Below the pieces are notes generated by a model that ran no database searches, was not told where the DNA came from, and saw only the letters and a program-made list of their open reading frames with translations. Source: Amyelois transitella (taxonomy: Eukaryota > Arthropoda > Insecta > Lepidoptera > Pyralidae). From it: DNA of 64,000 bases. The translations under genes were made by a program, and so were the position numbers. Of this stretch, positions 13,201-25,836 are shown in pieces (position 1 is the first letter of the stretch; each line of letters opens with the position of its first letter). Location: assembly GCF_032362555.1 (NCBI RefSeq), contig NC_083527.1, positions 7,192,001-7,256,000 on the forward strand. Direction: 5' to 3'.

Positions 13201-15133
13201 CGGAAGATCTTCCCTTTGGTGGCGGTCGAGCTGGATCAACGCTCCCGCTACAACGCCACAGGATGGCACCAAATTCCCGATTACAAGCACACTTTCTAGC
13301 TACTTTATTTAGGAATTATAGTTTGAAAACATTCTGCTTGATGGCTATCAAAATAATAGCTATTTCATTATATTAGTGGAAATACGGTCCTATCAGAATG
13401 CGTAGTGAATTGCGTGACGCATCCTCATTATAGTCAACGCTTTATTGCGACTGTCTATCGTAAAAATTGCGTTTAAATCCGCCGTTAATGTGTTTGAAAT
13501 GTGCACGCGTGTTCAAGTTTCCGTTTGACATATCTCATTTCTCTTCAAATTTACGTATTTTTGCTGGAAATAACTTTTCTTAATATATAAAAGAAGATAG
13601 TGCATGACTGACTAATATATTAACGCGCATAGACCAATCAGCTAAGTCTGAAGACTTGAAAATTGGCGTGTAGGTTCTTGATGTGGACTAGGGGTGCACT
13701 AAGAGAGGATTTCCCGAATTTACCGCGGGAACGCGATTTATGATGATTTTTTTCGTTTTATGCGGAAGCTCTCTAGTGTAAATGTTTTAGAAGAGAACGC
13801 TGACTGACTGATTGAGTGACATAGCAAAGCACAGCCTAAACCACTGGGTCTAGAGATATTAATTTTGGCATGATGATTTCTGATATGATCTAGGGGAGCA
13901 ATAAGAGATTATTTCTTATATTCCCGTGAAACCGACGTATTTAAGGTTTTTTCGTTTCACGCGGGAGTAGCCCACTAAAAAGTGTACCAACACACAAAAT
14001 TTATTAATCTAACAGTACAGAATGCATTAACGTCAAATACCAACTCGAAGATTGATGGAATGCACCCCGGTTCAACAGGAAACCATTCGTGGTGTTATGA
14101 ATGTTAAAGAGGTTTGGACGTCCATTTATTTATCACTAAGTTAAAAAATTTACTAAGGACAGACAAGTTTAGGAACAAAAATCATTGCAAAAGAGCTAGT
14201 GGAAGAAAAACTACAAAAAAAAATTATATTACAAAATTTAACTTAAGAACACGTATTAACTATACCTGTTATGAATGCAAATGAATGGACAGGTGTGCAC
14301 CTGTGTATAGGCCGATTAAAAGTATTGCCTATACCTTTTTCAGATCTATTAAAATTTTATACGGTCACTGTAGACCTATCTTTATCCACCTTCGCTTGTA
14401 AAGGATTAAAAAACCAACAGTTGTATACTGTTGAGAACCTCTAAAATAACCACATTTAGATTCAAGAATTCACTGCAGAATCTGAACTGAAATTTACTAC
14501 TACTATTTTTTGTTAGCGCACTGGCAGCTTATAAAAAAAATTTAATTTTTAAGAGATAAAATTGTTTTTTTTTCACATTACTCACACAAAAGTTAACACA
14601 AGTTAGAATTCAAGTTTTATTTTTGTTTATTTCAATGTTTTAAGTTTTGTTCTACAATATATTAACTTTAACTAACCAACTACTAAGATTTCTTTCTTAA
14701 AATAAACATACCATTTAACATTACAAGAACTTTGGAGATTTTGACAGTTGAAACCGTTTGCAATTCAAAACTAACAAATAACTGTGCTAAATTACGTATA
14801 CACCTTTTGGATTTAATTTTACACGTGCAAATACACTATCTCTGTAGGTCGGGTAACATCTCCGAGGCCAGTCGCGCGACCGGTTTTTGTAGAATTTGTA
14901 CAAAGAAACGTATGTATGTTTGTATGTATGTACGTATGTGGGTTACTAATTGGTTTTGGCTGACTGTTGTTGTGTATCAATTTGGGTTATTTGTACAGCT
15001 TCTATTGTAGAAGTTTCTGATGTGGTGTTACCATAATTTTGTTAGGCTAAAAGGCTTTCATTGAAATTAGAAACTTAACCGAATAGATAAATAACTGCAA
15101 CATGTTGTTCTCAACTCTGTGTTCAATTTTTGA
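10267..15133. other. Long gene-free stretch
   Basis: No gene that I can support. Short open frames have no hydrophobic leader, motif or splice context. 12268-12365 resembles a very worn family C fragment. 11820-11880 has the ACTCTTTATTGCA element also seen at 16970. 13130-13290 is locally GC-rich with an open frame (13173-13376) that I rejected. 14910-14940 is an (ATGT)n tract. Confidence 0.5.
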
Positions 15134-15390
15134 ACCGTGTGGTTTCCGGCTCCATATAAAAAAAGGATAGGACCACTACATTCGTTCCCATGGAAGTTGT
15201 AAAAAAGCGACTAAGGGATGGGCTTATAAAATTGGGATTCTTCTTGATGGGCTAGTAACCTGTCACTATTTGTATCTCAATTCTATCATAAAACCAAACA
15301 GCTGAACGTGGCCTATCAGTCTTTTCAAGACTGTTGGCTGTGTCTACCCCGCAAGAGATAAAGTCGTGATTATATGTATGTATGAGTTCA
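15134..15390 (+). mobile_element. Family B element, near full length
   Basis: The head is mutated (ACCGTGTGGTTTCCGGCTCC); the body and the TTATATGTATGTATG tail are intact. Confidence 0.85.
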
Positions 15391-16600
15391 ATTAAACGTT
15401 TTTAAAGCTTTAAGGACTCAATGCTTACGCTTTTAAAAACAGACTTTTGGATAACCTTTGAATTTATTTCACCAAATTAATTTGACAGACAATTTCGTGT
15501 AAATAACTTCAAGCCAACTAAACGGACCTTGCTCACATTCCGAGATGATTGTCATGACATCACGCGTTACCGGTTCAGGTCGCAACTCGGGCCGAACGCC
15601 TAAACTGTTCTAGATGCGGACAATCTAGATTTTCTGCTTCCTAAACAGATGAAACTATATTATTTTCAGGATCTAATTTTAATTATCCAATGAGATTTTT
15701 ATGTACTTGAATGTAAGTTGAATGTGTTTGGTTGGGTGGAATCTGCAGCTGAAGTAGTATAGCTTGCATTTGATTTGAATGAATATTTTCCAGAGTAGAC
15801 ATCACTAGATTCTGCATTAAAACCACAACGTGAAAATTTTGATGAAACTAACTTTTCTAAGTATTTTAATGAAAAAGTCAAAAAGACTAGGGACCTTTTT
15901 AACTGAGCAAATTTTATGGAAAATCAACATATATTTCGACTAAGGGAAAGGCTCATAAACTTGGAATTCTTCTTATAAGCGATGGGCTAGCAACCTGTCA
16001 CTATTTCAATTTCAATTCCATCATTAAGCCATACAGTTGAACGTGGCCTTTCAATCTTTTCAAAACTGTTGGCCTTCTACCGCGCAAGGGACATAAACTT
16101 GATTATAATGTGTGTAAAAATTTGCCATCCCAGTGACTTTAAAATACATTCTTAATCTGGAGAGTTCTCGCGATACGGATACCCTGTTATCAAATTCAAA
16201 TTCAAAATTTTTATTCATTATTATAGGATACTTCATATCGCTTGATAATTGTCAAAACGTATGGTTTAACAACATTGGTTGACGTCAAACAAATTACTTA
16301 AAACTAAGTTTACTGTCGCTTCGAATGCGTCAGTGCAGAAGAAGCGGTAACAAACTGCACTGCAGCATTTTCTTCAACAACGTCAACTTCACAATTATTC
16401 AAACTTAGAATAGAATGTGGACGATATCAAATAGTTTATTATCAGGAAACCCCGATTACGCGACCAGCTATTGAGATAAATGCATTTTATGAACTGATAC
16501 TGTAGTGGTTCTTAATGGCTTGATCGATTTATAAACACTGCCCATGTTATGCAATATTGTGCATTTTTATCATTGTTTTTGAATCTTTAGAAATTGCGTC
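15391..16600. other. Gene-free stretch with B and E fragments
   Basis: 15935-16110 is a 5'-truncated family B copy. 16193-16420 is a family E copy (TCAAAATTTTTATTCATTAT to GCACTGCAGCATTTTC). A 60-codon frame at 15699-15881 has no recognisable features. Confidence 0.55.
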
Positions 16601-16855
16601 GTGCCGTGTGGTTCCCGGCACCAATACGAAAAAGAATAGAACCACTCCATCTCTTTCCCATGGATGTCGTAAAAGGCGACTAAGGGATAGGCTTACAAAC
16701 TTGGGATTCTTTTCTAAGCGATGGGCTAGCAACCTGTCACTATTTGAATCTCAATTCTATCATTAAGCCAAATAGCTGAACGTGGCCATTCAGTCTTTTC
16801 AAGACTGTTGGCTCTGTCTACCCCGCAAGGCACACAGACGTGACCATAATGTATG
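16601..16855 (+). mobile_element. Family B element, full length, well preserved
   Basis: It has the complete head, body and ACGTGACCATAATGTATG end. This is one of the best copies for comparison. Confidence 0.9.
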
Positions 16856-17924
16856 TAGAAATTGTGTAATTAAAATTTACTCATGCTAAAGAACTAGGCT
16901 TCTCAATTCATGCTATAGATTAGATTATTTTTTAAATAACTTTTTATTTCCTAGTAGAGAAATAGATAAATAAAACTCTTTATTGCACCATAAGAGTAAA
17001 ACATACAAAATAGCACAAAACAGACAGAGATGATATATATTTCATCAAGCTTGCTCTTGCGCAGATCTTCGCTTCCAGACAAAATTCAAAATTTTAGAAA
17101 AATCCTAGCCTATGTCACTTTCGACGGTCTATTCTATATACTTCCTACACGTTCCGATCTAGAATTTTGTATAGCGCCATAGCTCTTAGTAATACAATAA
17201 ATCTTTCCAAAGTCATCACAACTAGCACTAATAAGTACAAGTTATTACTTCCCGGATTCGCTCAAGGACCGGCTGGGTCGTTGACCCGGGAGATGGAACC
17301 GGTAGGTAGACACCGTACATAGCGTGGTGACTACATCACTAGACTTCATGACGTTAACTCGATCGCCATAATCCCAACTATAACATTATAAGACTTCAAA
17401 TTCAAAAATTTTATTCAATACTATGGGACTCTTCATAATCACTTAATAATTGTCATATCTTTTGGTTTCACAACAATGGTTGACGTCAAAAAAATTACTT
17501 AGAACTAAGTCTACTGCCGCTTCCTAAGCGACAGTGCAGAAGATGCGGTAACAAACTGCACTGCAACATTTTCGTCTCCATATATCTCAACGTGGCCTTT
17601 CAGTTTTTTTGGCTCTATCTACCCCGCAAGGGATAAAGACGTGATTATATGTATGTATGTACGCACAATGCTTCCACAACTTTACACACAGCGAATAGTT
17701 ATTTAAGGTCAAAGGAGGAAGCCAGGAATCACAATTCGGACGCCCACATCTGTGCGTGGGCGCAGGAGTCGTTTATTCAGTGATTGTTAGTTAACTTGTA
17801 CAGACAACGACATAAAACAGTTGTATTTGAGAAGTTTGTGTACATTGAGTTATTTAAATAAAAAATTTAAAAAAAAGAAGAAAACTCAATTCTAACCAAT
17901 GTTAACAAATGCGATAATATCAGG
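16856..17924. other. Gene-free stretch with E and B fragments
   Basis: 17398-17580 is a second family E copy and 17583-17672 a family B 3' fragment with its ATGTATGTATG tail. 17085-17165 resembles a worn Helitron-like segment. No gene seen. Confidence 0.55.
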
Positions 17925-18090
17925 TCGGGTCAGGTCAAGAGTACCCGAAACCGCCGAGCTTGCATGCAGAGAGTTATGAATGTGGATGAAGCGAAGGAAG
18001 TATGCAGAGATCGTGGCAAGTGGAAAGAGGTAGTCTCTGCCTACCCCTCCGGGAAAGAGGCGTGATTTTATCTATGTATGTGTGTATAGT
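17925..18090 (+). mobile_element. Family C LINE 3' end
   Basis: It encodes a [24 protein letters not shown] end, then [16 protein letters not shown] and stop, followed by GATTTTATCTATGTATG. It is well preserved and useful as the reference for the LINE 3' terminus. Confidence 0.82.
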
Positions 18091-19102
18091 AATATCATGC
18101 TGAAGTTGCAGTGTAGGTTGTTCCGCCGCTTCTTCTACACATGCGATTTGGAAGCGGTAGTAGATTTAATTAGATTTAAGTGATTGAACGTCGGAATAGT
18201 CGGGTACAATAATTAAAAAATTACATCTTTTGCTCCCGCTGCCTGGCACAAGCGACGCCGTTATTATCGCGCTATTAAAAGCTATTGCTGTCCCGTTTCA
18301 CGTCATAATATAAAGCGAAACAGCAATTGTTTTTCGCGCGATAAAAATCGCGTGCGCTATCCTGCGGGGTCTGGTAATATCTATAAAACTTGAGTTTTAA
18401 ATATATAGAAATTAATCACAGCCATATGAGTACACAATAAAAAAATAATCAAACATAAAAACGAATTGCAGGGACAACACAATTTAAAAATTATAACGCG
18501 ATTTTGTTTCTTTTCATAACAATTATGTAATAATTTGTAACTATATTTTGAAATGTAATAATATAATTTTCAATGTTAGTACCTAAATAGAAAAATATGT
18601 TTATGACTGTACATTACAATTGGTTATCAACTATTGAGGAATATGTTCATTAATCACACTCGTAAGCCGCCTATCACTATTTGAAGTGGCATTATTTTGA
18701 TATATATGTGTACATAAAGTCTTAAATTATTTGTTTACTATTAAGCAGAGAGTTGAATTTTAATTATTGATTTCGTTCGACGTCGACATTAGGGAACTTT
18801 TACTTGCCAACATAATTCCGTTTTCATCAGTTCCCAATTAAGATTTGATAATGAGTATTTTCACTACATATTATAACGTCTCCCTATTTTCAATTGTCTG
18901 TATATACATATATACGCTTATCTCTGAAAATTGTGGACGGATATTGTTCCTGTTTGGAATGTCGGAAACAGGGGTATTTTTTACGAAGGTTTATCTTAAA
19001 TGTTACCCGTGCAAAGTTGTGCAAGTACCTCGTTGGTTATCAAACCACAAACTCACCATTTGCTTACAATTTTTTTAGATGAGTGTCAAATTTTTTTATA
19101 GA
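18091..19102. other. Gene-free stretch
   Basis: 18098-18190 is a minus-strand family E fragment. The rest is AT-rich; the overlapping frames near 18845-19082 are not convincing. Confidence 0.5.
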
Positions 19103-19665
19103 TGTGCCGTGTGGTATCTGGCATCAATAGAAAAAAGGACCACTCCATCTCTTTCCCATGGATGTCGTAAAAGGCGACTAAGGGGCTTATAAACTTGGGA
19201 CTCTTCTTTTAGGCGATGGGCTAGCAACCTGTCACTAGGTATTTGAATCTCAATTCTATCCCTAAGCCAAATACTCGTAGCTGAACGTGGCCTATCAGTC
19301 TTTTCAAGACTGTTGGCTCCGTCTACCCCGCAAGGGATTTAGACGTGAATTGTATGTATGAGAGTCAATAGTCTCCAAAACACTCAGTCACCAGCTCTTG
19401 CAGCATGGCACGCGCGACACCGTTTTTATCGCGCTATAAAGATCGCGCTATAAAATGGGCGTCGCTCGTGTCATGCTACTGGAGCTGGTGAAGCTGGACG
19501 GTGTAACTAACCTTTTTGTGGAATTGGATTAAGCTAGTGACAGGTTGCTAGCCCATCAGAGGTCAATATAACAAATAGCTGAACGTGGCCATTCAGTCTT
19601 TTCAGGACTGTTGGCTCTGTCTACCCCGCAAGGGATATAGACGTGACCCATATGTATGTATGTAC
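19103..19665 (+). mobile_element. Family B element plus a second partial B copy
   Basis: 19103-19362 is near full length. 19561-19665 is a 3' half in the same orientation, ending CCATATGTATGTATG. A GC-rich segment with repeated ATCGCGCTATAAA lies between them. Confidence 0.82.
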
Positions 19666-19914
19666 GTGAATCATGCAAGTCATTAAACTAATCTCGACTG
19701 AAATCGTTTAAAAGTGCAGCGGAATTTGACTTGCAAATTGCACTCCTAGCAATAAATGCATTACTGACGGCCATGTTGGAATGTTGACTCACGCATGAGG
19801 TAATTTTTATTTGGTCTCTGAAGTACCTACTTATGTGAATTTGTTTCTCGTAATGTAAAAGTAACTACCTAGTAAGATTATTGTTCGCCGCAAAATCTTT
19901 AAATTTTTACAAAA

Positions 19915-20062
19915 TCCTACTAATATCATAAATGCGAAAGTTTGTATGTCAGGATGTCAGTATGGATGTTTGTTACTCTTTCACGCAAAAACTACTGAAC
20001 CGATTACGATGAAATTCGGTACGGTTCGTACTTTTTATTCCGGAGTCGCGGGCGGTCTCTAG
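19915..20062 (+). mobile_element. Family D Helitron-like element, internally deleted
   Basis: A^TCCTACTAATATCATAAATG at the left and GGCGGTCTCTAG^T at the right. The middle lacks the GTAGCTGAAGACC block. Confidence 0.83.
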
Positions 20063-20224
20063 TTATAAAAATGTATAAAACTATTCAACCTCATTTATGC
20101 CTTATGAACTTAAAAATTCTATTGGGATCATTTAAATTTCATGCAAGTTAGATCAAGAGTTCGAAAGTTATCGCTTTACAAACAAACATACATCCAACGA
20201 CTCGAATCGCTTCGTGTTAAAAGC

Positions 20225-20580
20225 TCCCTCTGACCTTCGCAAACTATGCAGGGGAACATTACCTATATTGGATCTTGGTTACACCATGAAGTTGCCCGAA
20301 TGTGCAGGTTTCTTCACGATGCGTACAAACATCGTTTAGCAACCAACTTATCCTCTGCCTCTGTGGCGCAGCGGCAGTACCTACGCTTGTCTGTGACATC
20401 GGAGGTCCCGGGTTCGTATACCGGCCAGGGCATGATGAGAAAAGAACCTTTTCTGATTGGCCTGGGTCTTGAATGTTTATATATATATAAGTATTTATTT
20501 ATTATTAAATATAGTATCGTTGAGTTAGTATCTCGTAACACAAGTCTTACTTCGAGGCTGACTCAATCTGTGTAATTTAT
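20225..20580. mobile_element. Family F fragment (-) followed by family A SINE (+)
   Basis: 20225-20335 matches the F body in reverse. 20355-20580 is a family A SINE with an A box (TGGCGCAGCGGCAGTACC), a B box (GGTCCCGGGTTCGTATACC, mutated) and the conserved GTATCGTTGAGTTAGTATC body. Confidence 0.78.
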
Positions 20581-21233
20581 CCTTTCATGATTTAAATTAA
20601 ACAAGTGATAGACAAGTCATTCAAAGTTTCGCGGAATTTATAAATTCACGTCATCTCATCACGCCTAACCTATTGACTCACGAGTCAGTCAGTCATCGAT
20701 AAAAAAAACGGTCGATGACCTAACCACGGTTGAATATAATCGCTCGCTTTAAGTAACAATTACGACGCCATTTTGGTTTCTTGTTCAAATTCTAACTGTA
20801 ATTTTACTATATGTATTAAAGTTTGTAAAAATAAAACAGAATTAATCTACCTACACGAGAATTCAAGTTTATTAAAATATGCTTCAAAAAGTTAAAAAAA
20901 AAATCTCAAACAAAGTCACGCAAACAATTTATTGTACCTACCTTTAATATTTAATTTTAATTAATAAGATTCTAATTTTAATAGCACTTATCAGCTTTAT
21001 GATAAAATAACGATAATCTAACGATATGTACCCTACAAAGGGAGTGATATATAATTTACAGGAAGCACGCTAAACTGCATAGTGAGAGCATAGGTCTTAA
21101 GTGCCTCCTGGAGTTAGTCCCGGACACATACAGGGTGCGTCTTTGACCACGTCTCTGGATTGAATAAATCAGGTGTTTACACGAAGCTACTCCCCATCTG
21201 AAATCTGCATCCTTTCCATCCATCCGAACCTAA
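20581..21233. other. Gene-free AT-rich stretch with a worn F fragment
   Basis: 21085-21225 is a diverged minus-strand family F copy. Nothing else recognised. Confidence 0.5.
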
Positions 21234-21383
21234 CCCATACATACATACATAAAATCACGCCTCTTTCCCGGAGGGGTAGGCAGAGACTACCTCTTTCCAC
21301 TTGCCACGATCTCTGCATACTTCCTTCACTTCATCCACATTCATAACTCTCTTCATGCAAGCTCGGCGGTTTCGGGTAACCTA
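21234..21383 (-). mobile_element. Family C LINE 3' end
   Basis: CATACATAAAATCACGCCTC on the left, reading back through CACTTGCCACGATCTCTGC to GCAAGCTCGGCGGTTTCGGG. Confidence 0.82.
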
Positions 21384-21387
21384 ACCC

Positions 21388-21647
21388 ATACATACATATG
21401 ATCACGTCTACATCCCTAGCGGGGTAGACAAAACCACCAGTCTTGAAAAGACTGATAGGCCACGCTCAGCTGTTTGGCTTAGTGATAGAATTGAGATTCT
21501 AATAGTGACAGGTTGCTAGCCCATCGCCTAAAAGAGGAATCCCAAGTTTATAAGCCTATCCCTTATTCGCATTTTACGACATCCGTGGGAAAGAGATGGA
21601 GTGGTCCTATTCTTTTTTTGTAATGGTGCCGGGAACCACACGGCACT
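21388..21647 (-). mobile_element. Family B element, full length
   Basis: It follows the family C fragment directly. Complete ends: ACATACATATGATCACGTC and CCACACGGCAC. Confidence 0.88.
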
Positions 21648-21879
21648 GCCTAACCCATATTGGATCAAAATTACACATCCAGTCATCCAGTCACCAGGTT
21701 TCCTCACGATGTTAACGCCTGTGCAGCAGATCCATGACACAAATGTCACACAAACGACCACTCGTTATTTATATTACAGTATATTTCCCAACTTATCATA
21801 ACTGGCAAAGTTTCAAGAATTCATTTGTTGAAAATGTTCAAATTACACAGATTTGTGTAGAAGATTATTGTGAACAACA

Positions 21880-22134
21880 TACATACATATGGTCACGTCT
21901 ATATCCCTTGCAGGGTAGATAGAGCCAACAGTCTTGAAAAGACTGAATGGCCACGTTCAGCTATTTGGCTTAATGATAGAATTGAAATTCAAATAGTGAC
22001 AGGTTGTTAGCCCATCGCCTAAAAAAGAATCCCAAGTGTGTAAGCCTATCCCTTAGTCGCCTTTTACGACATCCGTAGGAAAGAGATGGAGTGGTCCTAT
22101 TCTTTTTTGTATTAGTGCCGGGAACCACACGGCA
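21880..22134 (-). mobile_element. Family B element, full length
   Basis: A second minus-strand copy 230 bp after the previous one, with both ends intact. Confidence 0.88.
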
Positions 22135-22557
22135 CCCATATACATATATTGTGAACAACTGTGCCTCGTTATGCCACTGTTACGAATCGTGGTGATTAAT
22201 ATTTTATAAATAGAAAACGTTTTAATATTACATCAAATGCAGTGAGATGAGATCATCGTGTTTATATAACACAACAGGAATTGGGAACGTTAAATATCAC
22301 AGTTTTTTTTATAAGACAGTGATTTAAATGTTAAGACTGGTATCATTTTGAATCCGGCTTCCGCAGATTGTGTTTGGCTTAGTCTAATAAAATAAAAAAA
22401 GGCATACACAAATTTCTCCCCCCACCCCTTAAGGGGACAATACAGGGAGTCAGCTTTTTTTTGCGATTGTCAAATGTCAAATTTCGTGTCACAGCGGACA
22501 AAGTCCAATGAGTTTGCAGAGCTAATATCGTTTATTGGATCTTGGATGTTTATATTT

Positions 22558-22785
22558 TGTCGGCCTCTGTGGCGCAGCGGTAGTGCGCTTGTCTGTGTCA
22601 CCGGAGGTCCCGGGTTCGAATCCCGGTCAGGGCATGATGAGAAACGAACTTTCTCTGATTAGTCTGGGTATTAGATGTTTATATATAAGTTTTTATTATA
22701 AAATATAGTATCGTTGAGTTAGTATCTCGTAACACAAGTTTCGAACTTACTTCGATGCTTACTCAATCTGTGTAATTTGTCTTAT
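22558..22785 (+). mobile_element. Family A tRNA-headed SINE, tail split by the TIR element
   Basis: A box TGGCGCAGCGGTAGTGCG and B box GGTCCCGGGTTCGAATCCC are intact, followed by the full body to GTGTAATTTGTC. The tail is interrupted at TTAT by the TIR element at 22786 and resumes after 25783. Confidence 0.88.
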
Positions 22786-23514
22786 GGGTGAATATACGCT
22801 ATTTGATTTTTTTGTGTCCCAGAAGGAAATTTTATCCATTCTATTTAATATTTATAATTTCTCTATTTGACACTATTTTTAAAGTTTTAATGATGGAGGC
22901 CAGAAGAATTTCTCATATTTTGGTGTTTTATAAGTACCAGAGGAAAATGTGTTACCAGAGGAGTGACACTACTGGCAGAGTAGTGACAAATTGAACCAGG
23001 AAAGTGACACACCATTGTTATAAGACGAGTAAAGAGACTTATATTAAATTAACCACGTTTAAATTATTGTATTAGAATATTTTTTATTATATAAGGCACA
23101 TTCAGTCTTCACAATTTCTTAATGCAACCTTATTATTTTTTAATGCTTAAGTTTTCAATGCCCGTTTAAAATAACAGAATGAAGTATATTCTGCTTATCA
23201 GTCTCATCTGTGATGAAATTTACAGTAAATACTCTTTAATAGATTTTTTATTGTAAAACAATCACAAAATTCTAAGTTTGTAACATTTGAAGCACTGTAT
23301 TCTTAACCAACTTACTAAAAAAAAATATACTCTTCTTTCACAAAACAAAACAATAGTACTATTTAATGATACACCTTTCAGTCTCGAGGTTATTTAAACA
23401 ACTTAAAAGTTTCAGTCTCCAGTATAAATGAACTCTTTCATTTTCAGATCAGAATCAACAATTTTTGTGTAGCTAAATATTTTATACTCAAATACTGAAC
23501 TTACTATACTTTTT

Positions 23515-24785
23515 TTTTTGATATCGAAGGGGAAATCCTTTTTACGGACAAGACCCCGGGTCAACACCCGGGAGAGTGTGGGACCAGTAAACCAGCCTAC
23601 CCACTAAAACCCCTCCGTGCGCCCTTCTTGCCATTTTGAGGGTGATGATTTTGCATCATGGGATCGCAGGAATTTCACCACGATGCTCTCAGGCTGCCCG
23701 GCGCTTCTGTGCCGGGAATCTTGCTGTAATAGGTGACCAGTAAGTTGCTGGCCGCCCTTTCCATCCCAGGGTCGGGAAGTGACCCTATTGAGGCAGTAGG
23801 CGCGCACGATAAAGTGATCATGTTCTGCGAGATGACGTACTCGCAGAAGGAAACCACTGCTTCCCATTTCCTCTTGCAGCACAGCATCGCAGCTACTACA
23901 CTTTGCAGCGAGAGGTTCCCTATTTCTAAGGCGGTCATGAGGGTGGCCCGCTCATCCGACCACTTCGAGCACTCTGCCAGAGTATGTTGGGCCGTATCAT
24001 CCGGCTCCCCACACTCATGGCAGACCTCAGTAGCCTCTTATCTAATCCGATGCAGGTAATGACCGAAGCAACCATGTCCGGTCATTACCTGCGTCAGCCT
24101 GAATGTCACCTGGCCGTGGCGTCGGTCCAACCAGTTGTCAAGCGATGGAAGAAGCGCCCCGATAGTACAATGGCTGAATTCGGAGTTCTCTATCGCTCCC
24201 GCAATACCACAGCCAAGTTTACACCAGCCGCTCCCGCTAATTCAGGCATCTCCGCCCTCCTCCTCCTTTCCCAGAACAACTCCTTTTGGGCCAGAGCGTC
24301 CAGTTCCCAGGGGTACCAGCCAGAGCGCAGACTGCCGACCACGCCACAGTGGTGTAGGCCTTGCAGATACGTATGGCCACCACACGCTGTGGTCGTCGCA
24401 GCAAGGCCCTGTTGGCTCTAGTGAGCCTATCCGCCCATATCGGCAACCCATACAGCGCCATGCTGCGTGTTACACCTGCATATAGGCGCCGACATGTAGC
24501 ACCAGGCCCACCAATGTTGGGCAGCAGTCGGCTGAGTGCCGATGCGGTTCTCACTAATTGGGGAGCTAGCTGTCTAAAGTGCTCCCCGAAGTTCCACCGT
24601 GGGTCCAATATGATGCCAAGGTATTTGATGTGTGGCATTACATGTACCCTCTCCCCATCCACCATCATGAACACACCGGCCTGAGTCTTCCAACCTCGAC
24701 CGCCAAAGGCGATGGCCTCCGTTTTGCTCAGGGCTACCATTAACCCTAGCATACCAACGCGACGAACGAATCATCATTTCTGCCG
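23515..24785 (-). mobile_element. R1-clade non-LTR retrotransposon, 5'-truncated
   Basis: The region is much more GC-rich than its surroundings. The minus strand encodes the end of an R1-clade reverse transcriptase: LSKTEAIAFGG, then IKYLGIILDPRWNFGEHF, RRLYAGVTRSMALYGLPIWA and PQRVVAIR. Around 23960-24030 a different frame encodes the C-terminal CCHC zinc knuckle CHECGEPDDTAQHTLAEC, followed by LSLQSVVAAML. The frame change shows at least one frameshift. The 5' end is missing, as is usual for LINE copies. Confidence 0.88.
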
Positions 24786-24789
24786 CTTC

Positions 24790-24963
24790 AAGTTCGTGTC
24801 TCCAGGCGTAGCAGAATACTTGTACCTGGGGCCCGAGATCCCCGCGGATGGCCCACTACAGGCACGTTCATGCACACAAATGTTTGTACTGTGCGGGGAT
24901 CGAACCCGCGACCTCAGGCGTAATGACCAACTTCTTAACCATTACGCCAAATCAGCCGTCTAA
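24790..24963 (-). mobile_element. tRNA-headed SINE fragment beside the R1-type LINE
   Basis: On the minus strand the segment begins with a tRNA-like head: an A-box-like TTTGGCGTAATGGTTAAG and a B box GGTCGCGGGTTCGATCCC. A short non-tRNA body then runs into the LINE. It is not an intact tRNA gene, because no clean acceptor-stem pairing is seen. Confidence 0.65.
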
Positions 24964-25836
24964 TTAAGATATTTAACGAAACAGAATTTCGTCACTTCTC
25001 TGGCGATCATGTATTTCCTCTGGCATGAAATTTGCCACAGAAGTGACGCCAGAGAAGTGACAAAATCGTACTTAACGTACAAAAATAACATCACTCGATT
25101 TTCGCACCACAGTTTGACGTAACACATGACATCTACATACAATAAACCTTGCATTGTGCTAATAAACAGTTTTCCAACAATAAAATACGAAAACATATGC
25201 TTACCAAAGGAAATACTCCAACGAGTGGCAAAAACACGCTCTCCCAAATTCATTCGTAAACTGACGCAATATTATTTAAGTTTTGCTCAAGACCATTAGC
25301 TTGCTACTAACTTCACACTGTTCGACGCGCCCAGTTCAAGATCAAAACACAAATTGGCGATTTTAAGTGAAATTTTTCTTCTTTAGAGTTTCGCCAGATG
25401 AAGTGACGTATTTGTAACATGACATGAAAACAAGTTTTATTTTTTTTATATTATTAAATATTTTTACAATGTATTTTGATTAAATATGTTTCGATATTTA
25501 TAACAGTTAGTAATAATTAAAAAAAAACATATTTGTGTATACGTATTTAAAGTATATTGCCGTTCAATCATTATAATGCATGAATGGGAAGGCCAGAGGA
25601 GTATACATTTTTAACTTTTTAAGCTAATAATGCTTTAAATTAAACAATTATCGTGATTAGACTATGTGGGCCAGATAAAAGGCCATGTTATTTATTGTTT
25701 AAACATAGAGAAACAATAATATAATAAGTTTTACATAAACATTTTCTAAAGACCATTGAAATTCAAATAGCGTATATTCACCCTTATATACTTATATTTA
25801 TTTATTTACATAAATATAAGTATTTATTATAAAATA

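Larger units (their letters stand above)
22786..25783. mobile_element. TIR DNA transposon of unassigned family, host of an R1-type LINE
   Basis: Perfect 21-bp TIRs start GGGTGAATATACGCTATTTG at 22786 and end with the complement at 25783. They are flanked by TTAT on both sides (22782-22785 and 25784-25787). The insertion splits the tail of a family A SINE, which confirms the boundaries. Outside the R1-type insertion, about 1.5 kb remains with no coding frame I recognise. A motif close to CCAGAGAAGTGAC recurs at about 22937, 22953, 22974, 22995, 24990 (inverted), 25041, 25053 and 25391. A 4-bp duplication fits several superfamilies, so none is assigned. Confidence 0.82.

Noticed and set aside
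13173..13376. 67-codon frame in a GC-rich patch (MASGITPSLAEDLPFGGG)
   Set aside because: No family resemblance, no splice context and an AT-rich nonsense-like second half; could be an unknown repeat.
22562..22635. tRNA-like sequences with A and B boxes (also 28034, 44409, 46768, 51024)
   Set aside because: Each is followed by the same non-tRNA body, so they are SINE heads, not tRNA genes.
24361..24684. Several open frames on the + strand around 23.7-25 kb
   Set aside because: They are shadows of the GC-rich R1-type LINE that codes on the minus strand.
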